From: Rhabditoides inermis
Taxonomy: Eukaryota; Nematoda; Chromadorea; Rhabditida; Rhabditidae
Length of the DNA: 64,000 bases
Assembly (NCBI GenBank): GCA_963966185.1
Contig: CAWZYM010000081.1
Span: 139,501-203,500 of the forward strand
Direction of reading: 5' to 3'
This document shows, piece after piece, positions 1 through 15,642 of this stretch. Positions within the stretch are counted from its first letter, which is position 1; every line of letters starts with the position of its first letter. The notes beneath the pieces are model-generated. The model ran no database searches, was not told where the DNA came from, and saw only the letters and a list, made by a program, of their open reading frames with translations. Both the position numbers and the translations under genes were made by a program.

Positions 1-168
1 TTAATAACCAGTTTCACTCGAAATGTTATGAAATTGTAAAAAAAAACACACAGTATTATTGATCATAACAAAAACTTGAGTTTCTATTCTATTCTATGAG
101 TTTCTATTCTATTCTTCTTATTTTCATGATCTAGCGCGGAGGCGCGCGACAGCGCGCCGAAGCGCTAG
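1..168 (+). mobile_element. 3' end of a Helitron-like element
   Basis: This stretch matches the last part of the complete element at 169-2336. It ends with a GC-rich hairpin (arms GGCGCGC and GCGCGCC, bases 141-158), followed about seven bases later by CTAG (165-168) and then T. A short hairpin just before CTRR with insertion before T is the classical Helitron 3' end. The rest lies left of the window. The next element starts directly after CTAG, so the two are head to tail. Confidence 0.6.
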
Positions 169-2336
<2,168 letters not shown>

Positions 2337-2870
2337 TACCCCAGTCTCTAGAAACGTGCAAGGAACCCTGAATCACATCTCTCTTTCTCTTTTTCTTTCT
2401 GACCCAGTTGAATGAACACACACTCTTTGCTGAGCGTGGAAAATCCGCTTGATTCTAGGACCGTGACTTGTAAACGATACATCTGTCGCTTGTTTATTCT
2501 CATTTGAACTGTTTCAGTTAACATTCAGTTTTTCATATATAGTTCACCGTTAAGAGCTCTTTGTCCATGTAGAGTTCGAGAAATCTGTGTCAGTATAACT
2601 AAATTATGTCTTTAGTGGTTTTTTTATAAATAATATTTTCATAACACCTACGTTACATTCATGCCGCTAAATTGAATTGTTGAGACGTTGCCTTTTTGCC
2701 AGAGGGTTGCGTATGAAGATGGGTTAATGATCCATTGTTTGTAAACATCATGAACTCTCTCCCTTCCTCTCTTTCTCTCTTTTTCGTCCTTCTCCCACTT
2801 TTTACAAGGAGGCACATAGAAAAGAGAAAAAGAAAAGAGAGAAAGAGAGAAAGAGAGAATGAGAGATTTT
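2337..2870 (-). pseudogene. Inverted fragment of the 3' exons of the secreted-protein gene
   Basis: Read on the minus strand, this resembles 13085-13775, the last exons of the plus-strand gene. One exon near 2655-2740 still reads KQWIINPSSYATLWQKGN, as in the intact gene. The next (about 2430-2485) keeps the MYRLQVTV start. The following part is shortened and fused to a remnant of the last exon (CCCCAGTCTC next to the Helitron end). The fragment starts exactly where the Helitron-like element ends and has no 5' exons on its own strand, so I read it as a captured or rearranged piece. Bases 2871-3136 next to it hold no feature I can support. Confidence 0.55.
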
Positions 2871-3147
2871 TTTTTATGAAATTAGGATACATTCCAATCG
2901 CCAAGTAGATCAAAAAATACTGCGTCGTATGAGAAGATCGCTGACAGATCATTGAGGGTCCCTCCCCAGCAGAATTGTAGGAAAGCGCCCGAAGAGTTGG
3001 CTGCGTGGTGTCCTAGATACGAGAGGAAGTAGTGAGGAAAGGGAGAAGCGCCAAAAACAGCTTGAGAGCATTTCGACATTTGTGATTTTGTCGCTAAGAA
3101 ACGTTTTCTGAAGGAACTGACGAGTTTGAAGCCAGTATGAAGCGGAA

Positions 3148-3201
3148 ATGCAACGAACAGTTGTGGTTCTTATTCTCTACGTTGCTTCGGTCTTTTGTGC
3201 G

Positions 3202-3260
<59 letters not shown>

Positions 3261-5540
3261 GAGAAAGAGGCGAGTTCAGGACGCGTGGTGCGAATTCATC
3301 GGCGGTCGAGCAAGATATGAGACAGAGTACTCAAATGCCACCAACCGAGGCGACTGTCTTCGAGCGTGTATGATCGATCCGAACTGTAAGGTGAGAGTAA
3401 AACTCGCAATCAGAAAGTGCGCCGCCAGTATCTCTCTCTTTTTACGGAAAGACTACTATAAAAGAGAGAGCCTGGTCCGCGTCGCGTGTCCACCAGCCAA
3501 GAGCTAACTCGCTGATTCTGGACACCTTTTTATCATTCGCTTTTCGGTGTGACAAACACTGCTCGCCGCTCAGCTCACAGAGTCAATAACGAAAGTTGTA
3601 CATTCGAGAAAAAGATCGAGTGTTGAAAGTGTATCTAATGCAAAGCAGTTTTGTATTTTGTATTTTGTGCACGCTGTCGTGTCGATGAATGGCATGTTTA
3701 GGCTGTAATGTGGGCCGATTACACTTCCGAAGGATACAAATGCTACGTTCCCGATGCGTAATTTTTCACAAAACATAACCATTTACTCTGCCTTTATAGA
3801 GCTTTCGACATTACTAAGCACAAGTTTCCTAATTGGTACAAAGACTCTTACTATATGTACATGCAATGCGATGAAGAGGTCAGAGCTATTCTAGAAAGCA
3901 ACTACAGAAGGTAAGTTCTCTCTTTCTCTCGCTCTCTCTCTCTCCCCCTCTCTCTCTCTCTCCCTTCGCCATATCGATTATTATAGGGAAGGACGATCGT
4001 ACCACATCTTCGGGACAAACGGGACAGTGGATGTGACTGATGGAAATAGCGACAATCCAACCAGGTTTACGTTTTCGGAATGAATAATGAGTACTAGTGT
4101 TGGGCAGGATTAATCCAAATTTGGATTAATCGTGGATTAATCGGATTAATCGGATTAATCCGAATCTTAATCCAAAATCTTAGAAATTTTGGATTTCAGA
4201 TTAATCCGAATTCCGAAATCCAGTTTTTTGGGGATTTGGATTAATCCAAAATCCAAAATCCATAAATCCGGGTTTTGGATTTTGGATTAATCTACTCGTT
4301 TACAAATTGTTAAAATAATGTCGTTTTAAATGATGAAATTTCACTTTATTTGAGCTTTCATCTATAACGGCGCCTTTGTAACGTTACAGAAACATCAAAA
4401 ACACCAAATTCTACTATTAGTAAGGCATAAAGATGCCAAAAAGACAATGTAAAAGTTGGATTAATCCAAAATCCAAAGTTTGGATTAATCTGAAATCCAA
4501 AATCCAAAAATTTTGGATTTTGGGTTAATCCAAAACCCGAAATCCACAATTTTTTATTACGGATTAATCCAAAATCCAAAACCCTGAATATCTGGGATTT
4601 TGATTAATCCAAAATCCAAAATCCAACTCGGATTAGGATTTTGCCCAACACTAATGAGTACCATATCACATTTTGTAGTGCACTTTATCGAGTTTTCTCA
4701 TTTCAACCTTTCAGTTTCCGCATCGTCTTTTCGCAAAACGACGCGCACACGAATGCTTCGTTCATTTTAAACCAAAACATCGTTGCAACCAAAACGGGAC
4801 GAGCCCAAAACCACCTGCAGTTCACGTGAGATTCGATCGAAATGTGCACAACCAGTAAACCTTGAGCATGATGAATACTGGCACGAAGATGGTTATGAAC
4901 GTGTTGATGAATGATGAGCAGATCGTTTCGTTGGACATCGCGAGACCGCACTTCAGGCGAGTATAATAATAATAATCTTAATCTGCCAAGAGAGATGAAA
5001 GACAGTAACACTGATGAAAGACAGTAACAACAAATGTACAATGCCGAAAATATTGAACTGACCCTAGGCTATCTGTATCAAACATCTAGCTACTTATGGG
5101 GCTCCTAACGTATATAGAGTTACAAGTTACAACATTGCCGTTTGATCTACCGTGGAGGTTCACAGCAGAGGAAGTTGCGATAGCGAAAGTGATTGGTTGT
5201 GGCAGAGTGCAACTCCGCGGCAAATGAAGCGGAACATGATGTGAAACGAGTGTAGTGGTTTATTGCAGCTGTTCCGTATACACGTATCACGTTGGATGGG
5301 GATTCAACGAATCCAACACTCTATACACCCATCTGCCGTATAGAATCGAGGGTAACTAGTTCATTTACCGCCTTAATTATATCTTTCTATCTTTCCCTCT
5401 TTCTCACTCACACATGAGAAAGACCTCTTGAACAAATCATTGTTTATTCACAAATTACAACATAAAGCAATTTAATGCTAGCAACAAAGTGTTCAATTAT
5501 AATTGAAATCAAAAACGTCAGGAACGACAGGAAGCATATA
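3148..5540 (+). pseudogene. 5' part of the secreted-protein gene, copy 1 (truncated)
   Basis: Exons correspond one for one to those of the intact gene at 8613-13811: a signal peptide (MQRTVVVLILYVASVFCA), an intron of GA repeat, then a cysteine-bearing exon starting DAWCEFIGG, and so on. The copy breaks off at about 5540, inside the exon that in the other copy reads IIEIKIVRND. The 3' exons are absent on this strand. A 559-base hAT-like element sits in one intron (4095-4653). Frames are otherwise kept, so truncation is recent. A short chimeric transcript reading into the downstream repeat is possible. Confidence 0.55.
4095..4653. mobile_element. hAT-like non-autonomous element with 8-base target duplication
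   Basis: The ends are inverted copies of TAGTGTTGGGCA, the terminus style of many hAT elements. The flanks are ATGAGTAC at 4087-4094 and again at 4654-4661. The paralogous intron (near 9560-9580) has a single ATGAGTAC and no insert, giving a natural empty site. The interior is mostly short runs of GGATTAATCC and AATCCAAAATCC type that repeat in both orientations. No transposase frame is present. Confidence 0.85.
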
Positions 5541-5638
5541 CTTTCTCTTTTTCTTTCTGACCCAGTTGAATGAACACACACTCTTTGCTGAGCGTGGAAA
5601 ATCCGCTTGATTCTAGGACCGTGACTTGTAAACGATAA
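5541..5638. repeat. Duplication-junction segment
   Basis: These roughly 97 bases, from the CTTTCTCTTTTTC stretch to AACGATA, are a direct copy of about 2385-2482, which lies just beyond the 3' end of the first Helitron-like element. They join the broken exon of copy 1 (left) to the TCTCC start of the second element (right). Sequence from past the element's 3' end therefore appears again before the next element's 5' end. Confidence 0.7.
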
Positions 5639-7800
<2,162 letters not shown>

Positions 7801-8340
7801 TACCCCAGTCTCTAGAAACGTGCAAGGAACCCTGAATCACATCTCTCTTTCTCTTTTTCTTTCTGACCCAGTTGAATGAACACACACTCTTTGCTGAGCG
7901 TGGAAAATCCGCTTGATTCTAGGACCGTGACTTGTAAACGATACATCTGTCGCTTGTTTATTCTCATTTGAACTGTTTCAGTTAACATTCAGTTTTTCAT
8001 ATATAGTTCACCGTTAAGAGCTCTTTGTCCATGTAGAGTTCGAGAAATCTGTGTCAGTATAACTAAATTATGTCTTTAGTGGTTTTTTTTATAAATAATA
8101 TTTTCATAACACCTACGTTACATTCATGCCGCTAAATTGAATTGTTGAGACGTTGCCTTTTTGCCAGAGGGTTGCGTATGAAGATGGGTTAATGATCCAT
8201 TGTTTGTAAACATCATGAACTCTCTCCCTTCCTCTCTTTCTCTCTTTTTCGTCCTTCTCCCACTTTTTACAAGGAGGCACATAGAAAAGAGAAAAAGAAA
8301 AGAGAGAAAGAGAGAAAGAGAGAATGAGAGATTTTTTTTT
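7801..8340 (-). pseudogene. Inverted 3' exon fragment, copy 2
   Basis: Duplicate of 2337-2870 with the same gene remnant on the minus strand. It follows CTAG of the second Helitron-like element directly. The stretch 8341-8612 to its right, upstream of the intact gene, shows no separate feature that I can support; the promoter of that gene may lie there. Confidence 0.55.
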
Positions 8341-8612
8341 ATGAAATTAGGATACATTCCAATCGCCAAGTAGATCAAAAAATACTGCGTCGTATGAGAA
8401 GATCGCTGACAGATCATTGAGGGTCCCTCCCCAGCAGAATTGTAGGAAAGCGCCCGAAGAGTTGGCTGCGTGGTGTCCTAGATACGAGAGGAAGTAGTGA
8501 GGAAAGGGAGAAGCGCCAAAAACAGCTTGAGAGCATTTCGACATTTGTGATTTTGTCGCTAAGAAACGTTTTCTGAAGGAACTGACGAGTTTGAAGCCAG
8601 TATGAAGCGGAA

Positions 8613-8666
8613 ATGCAACGAACAGTTGTGGTTCTTATTCTCTACGTTGCTTCGGTCTTTTGTGCG

Positions 8667-8719
<53 letters not shown>

Positions 8720-9374
8720 GAGAAAGAGGCGAGTTCAGGACGCGTGGTGCGAATTCATCGGCGGTCGAGCAAGATATGAGACAGAGTACTCAAATGCCAC
8801 CAACCGAGGCGACTGTCTTCGAGCGTGTATGATCGATCCGAACTGTAAGGTGAGAGTAAAACTCGCAATCAGAAAGTGCGCCGCCAGTATCTCTCTCTTT
8901 TTACGGAAAGACTACTATAAAAGAGAGAGCCTGGTCCGCGTCGCGTGTCCACCAGCCAAGAGCTAACTCGCTGATTCTGGACACCTTTTTATCATTCGCT
9001 TTTCGGTGTGACAAACACTGCTCGCCGCTCAGCTCACAGAGTCAATAACGAAAGTTGTACATTCGAGAAAAAGATCGAGTGTTGAAAGTGTATCTAATGC
9101 AAAGCAGTTTTGTATTTTGTATTTTGTGCACGCTGTCGTGTCGATGAATGGCATCTTTAGGCTGTAATGTGGGCCGATTACACTTCCGAAGGATACAAAT
9201 GCTACGTTCCCGATGCGTAATTTTTCACAAAACATAACCATTTACTCTGCCTTTATAGAGCTTTCGACATTACTAAGCACAAGTTTCCTAATTGGTACAA
9301 AGACTCTTACTATATGTACATGCAATGCGATGACGAGGTCAGAGCTATTCTAGAAAGCAACTACAGAAGGTAAG

Positions 9375-9445
<71 letters not shown>

Positions 9446-11353
9446 CCATTATCGATTATTATAGGGAAGGACGATCGTACCACATCTTCGGGACAAACGG
9501 GACAGTGGATGTGACTGATGGAAATAGCGACAATCCAACCAGGTTTACGTTTTCGGAATGAATAATGAGTACCATATCACATTTTGTAGTGCACTTTATC
9601 GAGTTTTCTCATTTCAACCTTTCAGTTTCCGCATTGTCTTTTCGCAGAACGACGCGCACACGAATGCTTCGTTCATTTTAAACCAAAACATCGTTGCAAC
9701 CAAAACGGGACGAGCCCAAAACCACCTGCAGTTCACGTGAGATTCGATCGAAATGTGCACAACCAGTAAACCTTGAGCATGATGAATACTGGCGCGAAGA
9801 TGGTTATGAACGTGTTGATGAATGATGAGCAGATCGTTTCGATGGACATCGCGAGACCGCACTTCAGGCGAGTATAATAATAATAATCTTAATCTGCCAA
9901 GAGAGATGAAGGACAGTAACACTGATGAAAGACAGTAACAACAAATGTACAATGCCGAAAATATTGAACTGACCCTAGGCTATCTGTATCAAACATCTAG
10001 CTACTTATGGGGCTCCTAACGTATATAGAGTTACAAGTTACAACATTGCCGTTTGATCTACCGTGGAGGTTCACAGCAGAGGAAGTTGCGATAGCGAAAG
10101 TGATTGGTTGTGGCAGAGTGCAACTCCGCGGCAAATGAAGCGGAACATGATGTGAAACGAGTGTAGTGGTTTATTGCAGCTGTTCCGTATACACGTATCA
10201 CGTTGGATGGGGATTCAACGAATCCAACACTCTATACACCCATCTGCCGTATAGAATCGAGGGTAACTAGATCATTTACCGCCTTAATTATATCTTTCTA
10301 TCTTTCCCTCTTTCTCACTCACACATGAGAAAGACCTCTTGAACAAATCATTGTTTATTCACAAATTACAACATAAAGCAATTTAATGCTAGCAACAAAG
10401 TGTTCAATTATAATTGAAATCAAAATCGTCAGGAACGACAGGAAGCATATTACGGGGACGGTCGTGCCAACCGCTGGGCAAACGAATGTGCACAAGTTCT
10501 ATCTGGCCTCGGATCACACGAGCACCTTCGCTTTCACTGAGATCGAGTACGTCATCAATGCAACGCTCCAGCCAACTACGGTATGTCACCTGACAGATGG
10601 TACCCGGCGGACGCGGCGTTTCCCCCCTCTCTCTCTCTCTCTCTCTTCTATTCTTCTTTTCTCTCTTCTTTCTCTCTTCTCTCTTCTCTCACTTCTCTCT
10701 TTCTCTCTTTCTCTCTTTCTCTCTTCTCTTCTCTTTCTCTCTATCTCTCTCTCTTTCTCTCTTTCTCTCTTTCTCTCTCTCTCTCTCTCTTTCGCGCTCT
10801 CTCTCTCTCTCTATCTCTCTAACTCTTTCTCTCTCTCTCTCTCTCACTCTCTCTCTCTCTCTCTCTCTCTTTCTTTTCTCTCTCTTTCTCTCTTCTCTCT
10901 TCTCTCTTTCTCTCTTTCTCTCTTCTCTCTTTCTCTCTTTCTCTCTTTCTCTCTTTCTCTCTTTCTCTCTTTCTCTCTTTCTCTCTTTCTCTCTCTCTCT
11001 CTCTTTCGCGCACTCTCTCTCTATCTCTCTAACTCTTTTCTCTCTCTCTCTCTCTTCTTTCTTTCTTTCTCTCTTTCTCTCTTCTCTTTCTCTCTTTCTC
11101 TCTTTCTCTCTTCCTCTTTCTCTCTTCTCACTCTCTTTCTCTCTTTCTCTCTTTCTCTCTCTTCTCTCTTTCTCTCTTTCCTCTCTTTCTCTCTTCTCTC
11201 TCTCTCTTCATCTTCTCTCTCTCCTCTCTCTCTTTCTCTCTTCTCTCTCTTTCGCGCTCTCTCTCTCTCTCACTTCTCTCTTTCTCTCTTTCTCTCTTTC
11301 TCTTTCTTTTTCTCTTCTCTTTCTCTCTTTCTCTCTTTCTCTCTTTCTCTCTT

Positions 11354-11384
<31 letters not shown>

Positions 11385-11789
11385 CTCTTTCTCTCTTTCT
11401 CTTCTTTCTCTCTTCTCTCTCTTTCTCTCTCTCTCTCTTTCTCTCTTTCTCTCTTTCTCTCTTTCTCATCTTTCTCTCTTCTCTCTTTCTCTCTTTCTCT
11501 CTTTCTCTCTTCTCTCTCTTTCTCTCTTTCTCTCTTTCTCTCTTTCTCTCTTTCTCTTTCTCTCTTTCTCTCTTTTCTCTCTTTCTCTCTTTCTCTCTTT
11601 CTCTCTTTCTCTCTCTTCTCTCTCTTTCTCTCTTTCTCTCTTTCTCTCTTTCTCTCTTTCTCTCTTTCTCCTCTTCTCTCTCTTTCTCTCTTTCTCTCTT
11701 TCTCTTTCTCTCTTTCTCTCTTTCTCTCTTTCTTTCTCTCTCTCTCTCTCTCTCTTTCGCGCTCTCTCTCTCTCTCTATCTCTCTAACT

Positions 11790-11839
<50 letters not shown>

Positions 11840-11997
11840 CTTTTTCTCTCTCTTTCTCTCTTTCTCTCTTTCTCTTCTTTCTCCTCTTTCTCTCTTTCTC
11901 TCTCTCTCTTTCTCTCTTTCTCTCTTTCTCTCTTTCTTTCTCTCTCTCTCTCTCTCTCTCTCTTTCGCGCTCTCTCTCTCTCTCTCTATCTCTAACT

Positions 11998-12052
<55 letters not shown>

Positions 12053-12240
12053 CTCTCTCTTTCTCTCTTCTCTCCTCTTTCTCTCTTTCTCTCTTTCTCT
12101 CTTTCTCCTCTTTTCTCTCTTTCTCTCTTTCTCTCTTTCTCTCTTTCTCTTCTTTCTCTCTTTCTCTCTTTCTCTCTTTCTCTCTTTCTCTCTTTCTCTC
12201 TCTCTCTCTCTTTCGCGCTCTCTCCTCTATCTCTCTAACT

Positions 12241-12286
<46 letters not shown>

Positions 12287-12402
12287 TCTCTCTTCTCTTT
12301 CTTTCTCTCTCTCTTTCTTTCTTTCTCTCTTTCTCTCTTCTCTCTTTCTTCTCTCTCTCTCTCTCTTTCGCGCTCTCTCTCTCTCTATCTCTCTAACTCT
12401 TT

Positions 12403-12433
<31 letters not shown>

Positions 12434-12789
12434 TTCTCTCTCTTTTCTCTCTTTCTCTCTTTCTCCTCTTTCTCTCTTTCTCTCTTTCTCTCTTTCTCTC
12501 TTTCTCTCTTTCTCTCTTTCTCTCTTTCTCTCTTTCTTCTCTTTCCTCTCTTTCTCTCTTTCTCTCTTTCTCTCTTTCTCTCTTTCTCTCTTTCTCTCTT
12601 TCTCTCTCTTTCTCTCTTTCTCTTCTTTCTCTCTTTCTCTCTTTCTCTCTTTCTCTCTTTCTCTTTCTCTCTTTCTCTCTTTCTCTCTTTCTCTCTTTCT
12701 CTCTTTCCTCTCTTTCTCTCTTTCTCTCTTTCTCTCTTTCTTTCTCTCTCTCTCTCTCTTTCGCGCTCTCTCTCTCTCTATCTCTCTAA

Positions 12790-12841
<52 letters not shown>

Positions 12842-12972
12842 CTCTCTCTTTCTCTCTTTCTCTCTTTCTCTCTCTCTTTCTCTCTCTTCTCTTCCTTTCT
12901 CTCTTTCTCCTCTTTCTCTCTCTTCTCTCTTTCTCTCTCTCTCTCTCTTTCGCGCTCTCTATCTCTCTAACT

Positions 12973-13027
<55 letters not shown>

Positions 13028-13133
13028 CTCTCTCTCTTTCTTTCTTTCTCTCTTTCTCTCTTTCTTTCTTTCTCTCTTTTCTTTTTTCTCTTTTCTATGT
13101 GCCTCCTTGTAAGAAGAGGGAAAAGGACGAAAA

Positions 13134-13171
<38 letters not shown>

Positions 13172-13558
13172 AGGGAGAGAGTTAATGATGTTCAGAAACA
13201 ATGGATCATAAACCCATCTTCATACGCGACTCTCTGGCAAAAAGGCAACGTCTCAACAACTCAACTTAGCGGCATGAATGTAACGTAGGTTTTATGATAA
13301 TAAAAAACCACTAAACACATAATTTAGTTATACTGACACGGATTTTATGTATAATGGACACGCTGTGTTCTTTCTCGAATTCTACATGGACAAAACGCTC
13401 TTAACGGTAAATTATATATTTAAAAAAAACTGAATGTAAACTGAAACAGTTCAGATGAGAATAAACAATCAACAGATGTATCGCTTACAAGTCACGGTCC
13501 AAGAATCAAGCGGATTCTCCACGTTCAGGATCGAAAATACTGGGGTGAACTACAAAGG

Positions 13559-13613
<55 letters not shown>

Positions 13614-13614
13614 T

Positions 13615-13651
<37 letters not shown>

Positions 13652-13811
13652 GAGAGAGAGGAGAGGAGAGAGAGGAGAGAGAGAAAGAGAGAGAGAGAGA
13701 GATGTGATTCAGGGTTCCTTGCTCGTTCCTAGAGACTGGGGTATGCGTCGGATGACAGCGACAGAAGAGCAGCAGTTTCGAATCAAGTGCGATGAGAATC
13801 GACCCAGTTGA
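8613..13811 (+). CDS. Putative secreted protein with a PAN/apple-like N-terminal region (spliced)
   Basis: Exon 1 (8613-8666) encodes a signal peptide, MQRTVVVLILYVASVFCA. The GA-repeat intron ends at an AG before 8739, and exon 2 (8739-8849) starts DAWCEFIGGR and carries three cysteines. The following exons give AVMWADYTSEGYKCYV and AFDITKHKFPNWYKD, then EGRSYHIFGTNGTVDV, FRIVFSQNDAHTNASF, an exon ending DIARPHFR, CSVYTYHVGWGF, and one starting near 10389 with TKCSIIIEIKIVRND and ending at 10580. Past a 2615-base intron come KQWIINPSSY (from 13196), MYRLQVTVQESSG and the last exon GSLLVPRDWGMRR with TGA at 13809-13811. The spacing of cysteines in exons 2-3 is PAN/apple-like; I do not recognise the rest, which looks beta-rich and extracellular. 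The exact junctions in 9850-10390 are uncertain. Confidence 0.6.
10620..13085. repeat. 2.5-kb CT-rich microsatellite with higher-order units, in an intron
   Basis: Almost pure C and T built from TCTC and TTTCTCTC. A marker of the form TTTCGCGCTCTCTCTC, then TATCTCTCTAACTC, recurs irregularly near 10790, 11005, 11755, 11962, 12210, 12368, 12760 and 12950, so there are higher-order units of roughly 150-500 bases. It fills the intron between 10580 and 13196 of the secreted-protein gene, with pyrimidines on the coding strand. Array length in an assembly is unreliable here. Confidence 0.9.
13560..13702. repeat. (GA)n microsatellite in the last intron of the secreted-protein gene
   Basis: GA/GGA runs between the donor after the FRIENTG exon and the acceptor before GSLLVPRDWG. 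Purine-rich on the coding strand. Confidence 0.85.
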
Positions 13812-14140
13812 ATGAACACACACTTATTTGCCAATCCTTTCATGACGATCCCCAACTCTACTCTCTGTCCGAATATATAACGTCGATGAGGTTTTGGTTT
13901 TAAGTCATTTAAGTTTTTGAGGAATGAATTTATCTAGGTATTGTGAAAAGATATGTCGAATAATTACTATGTAATTTCAACACAAAAAAAAACATACAAC
14001 GGGTACAATCGTCGAGATAACACGAAATATAGTAATGTTTATCTGCCGTGACATAACATACACGAATATGTGAACATAGCGAACAGGAAATGGCAAATAT
14101 GGAGCTGGCCCTAGGCTAATTGGTGTAAACAATCAGCTAC
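13812..14140. other. Intergenic region between convergent genes
   Basis: Lies between the stop of the plus-strand secreted-protein gene and the stop of the minus-strand RING-CCCH gene. AT-rich. Its right end and the first bases of the next gene (about 14100-14155, around CCCTAGGCTA) resemble 9960-10018 of the duplicated gene, so a further decayed piece of that gene family may end here. No AATAAA was found on either strand at the expected spots. Confidence 0.5.
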
Positions 14141-15472
14141 TTATAGGGGGCTCTTTCTGATTGTGTTGTTGGGCGCAGCAGCAGAGGCGACTCGAGTGGC
14201 GGCCCGGGCGGCCTCTATGTAGGAGGGGGCAGGGCACGCGGGCCGGATGCCACCTGGAGGTTCGGTTGGAATCGGAATGTTGTGACTGCGCTGCGCGTCT
14301 CATAAGAGAGGAATATGTTGTGAACTCATTCACGTCTCCTAATTGCCCTGTCAGTCCGTCAATAAAGTGTTATTCACCTCTCATCCACACCTGCCCGCGC
14401 GTCCACCGCCCAACATCCACATCATCCTCACTCGACTGGCGATCGGAAGGAGGCGCGTGGTAGAACGGACACGAACCACCACTGGTGCACCGCGAGCCAA
14501 AGTGACACTTCTGGAGGGGAGACACGTCAACATCCACAGCCAACAACACTCACCGGATGCTGGAGCTTGCATCCCTTTCTCTTGCACTTGGCAGCGTAGA
14601 GACAGGCTCCGGGAGGAAGGATGGAGGGCGGACGAGGCACGTGGTCCCTATGTCCCGGATGGTCCCCCTCCACAACACGGACGTAACGGGTCTGGAAGAA
14701 GGGGGGGGGGTAGAAAGAGAGGGCCAGAGAGGCGCACCTTCCTTCCCCTCCTTTTGTTGTTCTGCTGATGAGGTGGCGAATGCGTGGGAGGAGATGAGAC
14801 CGGAAGATGCACACCCTGTAACACAAGTGCATGAGTCAGAAAGTACTTACACCAAGCTCTGGAGGGAAAACATATTACAGTAAATCAATCCGTTATACAG
14901 TACGTTTCCAATGCCAATACCGTAACCCACCGTATAATGCGGGAACACGCAGTCGATGCTCTCGCATGCGGCACCGAAGCGACAGGGGTGGAGGTAGAGA
15001 CAGCGATGAGCGAACGGACAAGACGGGTAGAGACTGAACACACATACAGTACCCCTCTCCCACCCTCCCTCTCCCTCTCCCCTTCCCCTCTCTCTCTCTC
15101 TCTATCTAATCTCCACTCACCGACAGAGCACGGTAGGATGGACATATGGGCAGTTGTTCCTCTGACACTCTGGATAGTATCGACACCGCCGGCAGATCGA
15201 TCCAGGAATGAGCGACTCCGGCAGGGAAGAGTGCTGGAAAAAAACAATCACTCGAAAATCCTGGAAAGTATCCACGTACCCTTCTGAACATGCTCGCATT
15301 TCTCTCCCGCTCCTCCTGCCAAGAACGCTCATTCCAAGAGAGCCCATTGAAGGGGTAATCGATCTGATGTAAAAATCGATAATCAATAGATAACCAGCGT
15401 CTACCTTCTCCTCCGCATAACAGAAGAGTCCTGTGGCGAGCTGCTTCCTGCTTATAAAGAAAGTTGGAGAGA

Positions 15473-15514
<42 letters not shown>

Positions 15515-15539
15515 GAGAGACAGAGAGTGAGAGAGAGTA

Positions 15540-15573
<34 letters not shown>

Positions 15574-15582
15574 AGAGAAAGC

Positions 15583-15642
<60 letters not shown>

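Noticed and set aside
3137..3373. Arg-Glu repeat frames at the start of the secreted-protein gene copies
   Set aside because: These read the GA microsatellite of intron 1; the neighbouring splice sites give a better protein (signal peptide joined to DAWCEFIGG).
10386..13112. Open frame of 908 codons rich in Ser, Leu and Phe
   Set aside because: It only reads the CT microsatellite in one frame. Its first part is a real exon that ends at a donor at 10580; the rest is intron.
13097..13288. Reading the 13.1-13.3 kb frame as a separate small gene
   Set aside because: The first half is GA repeat; the second half (KQWIINPSSY...) is an internal exon of the secreted-protein gene with fitting phases.
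14343..14883. Plus-strand frames of 100-141 codons opposite the RING-CCCH gene
   Set aside because: They overlap minus-strand exons coding CCCH fingers and show no domain; shadows of the real gene.
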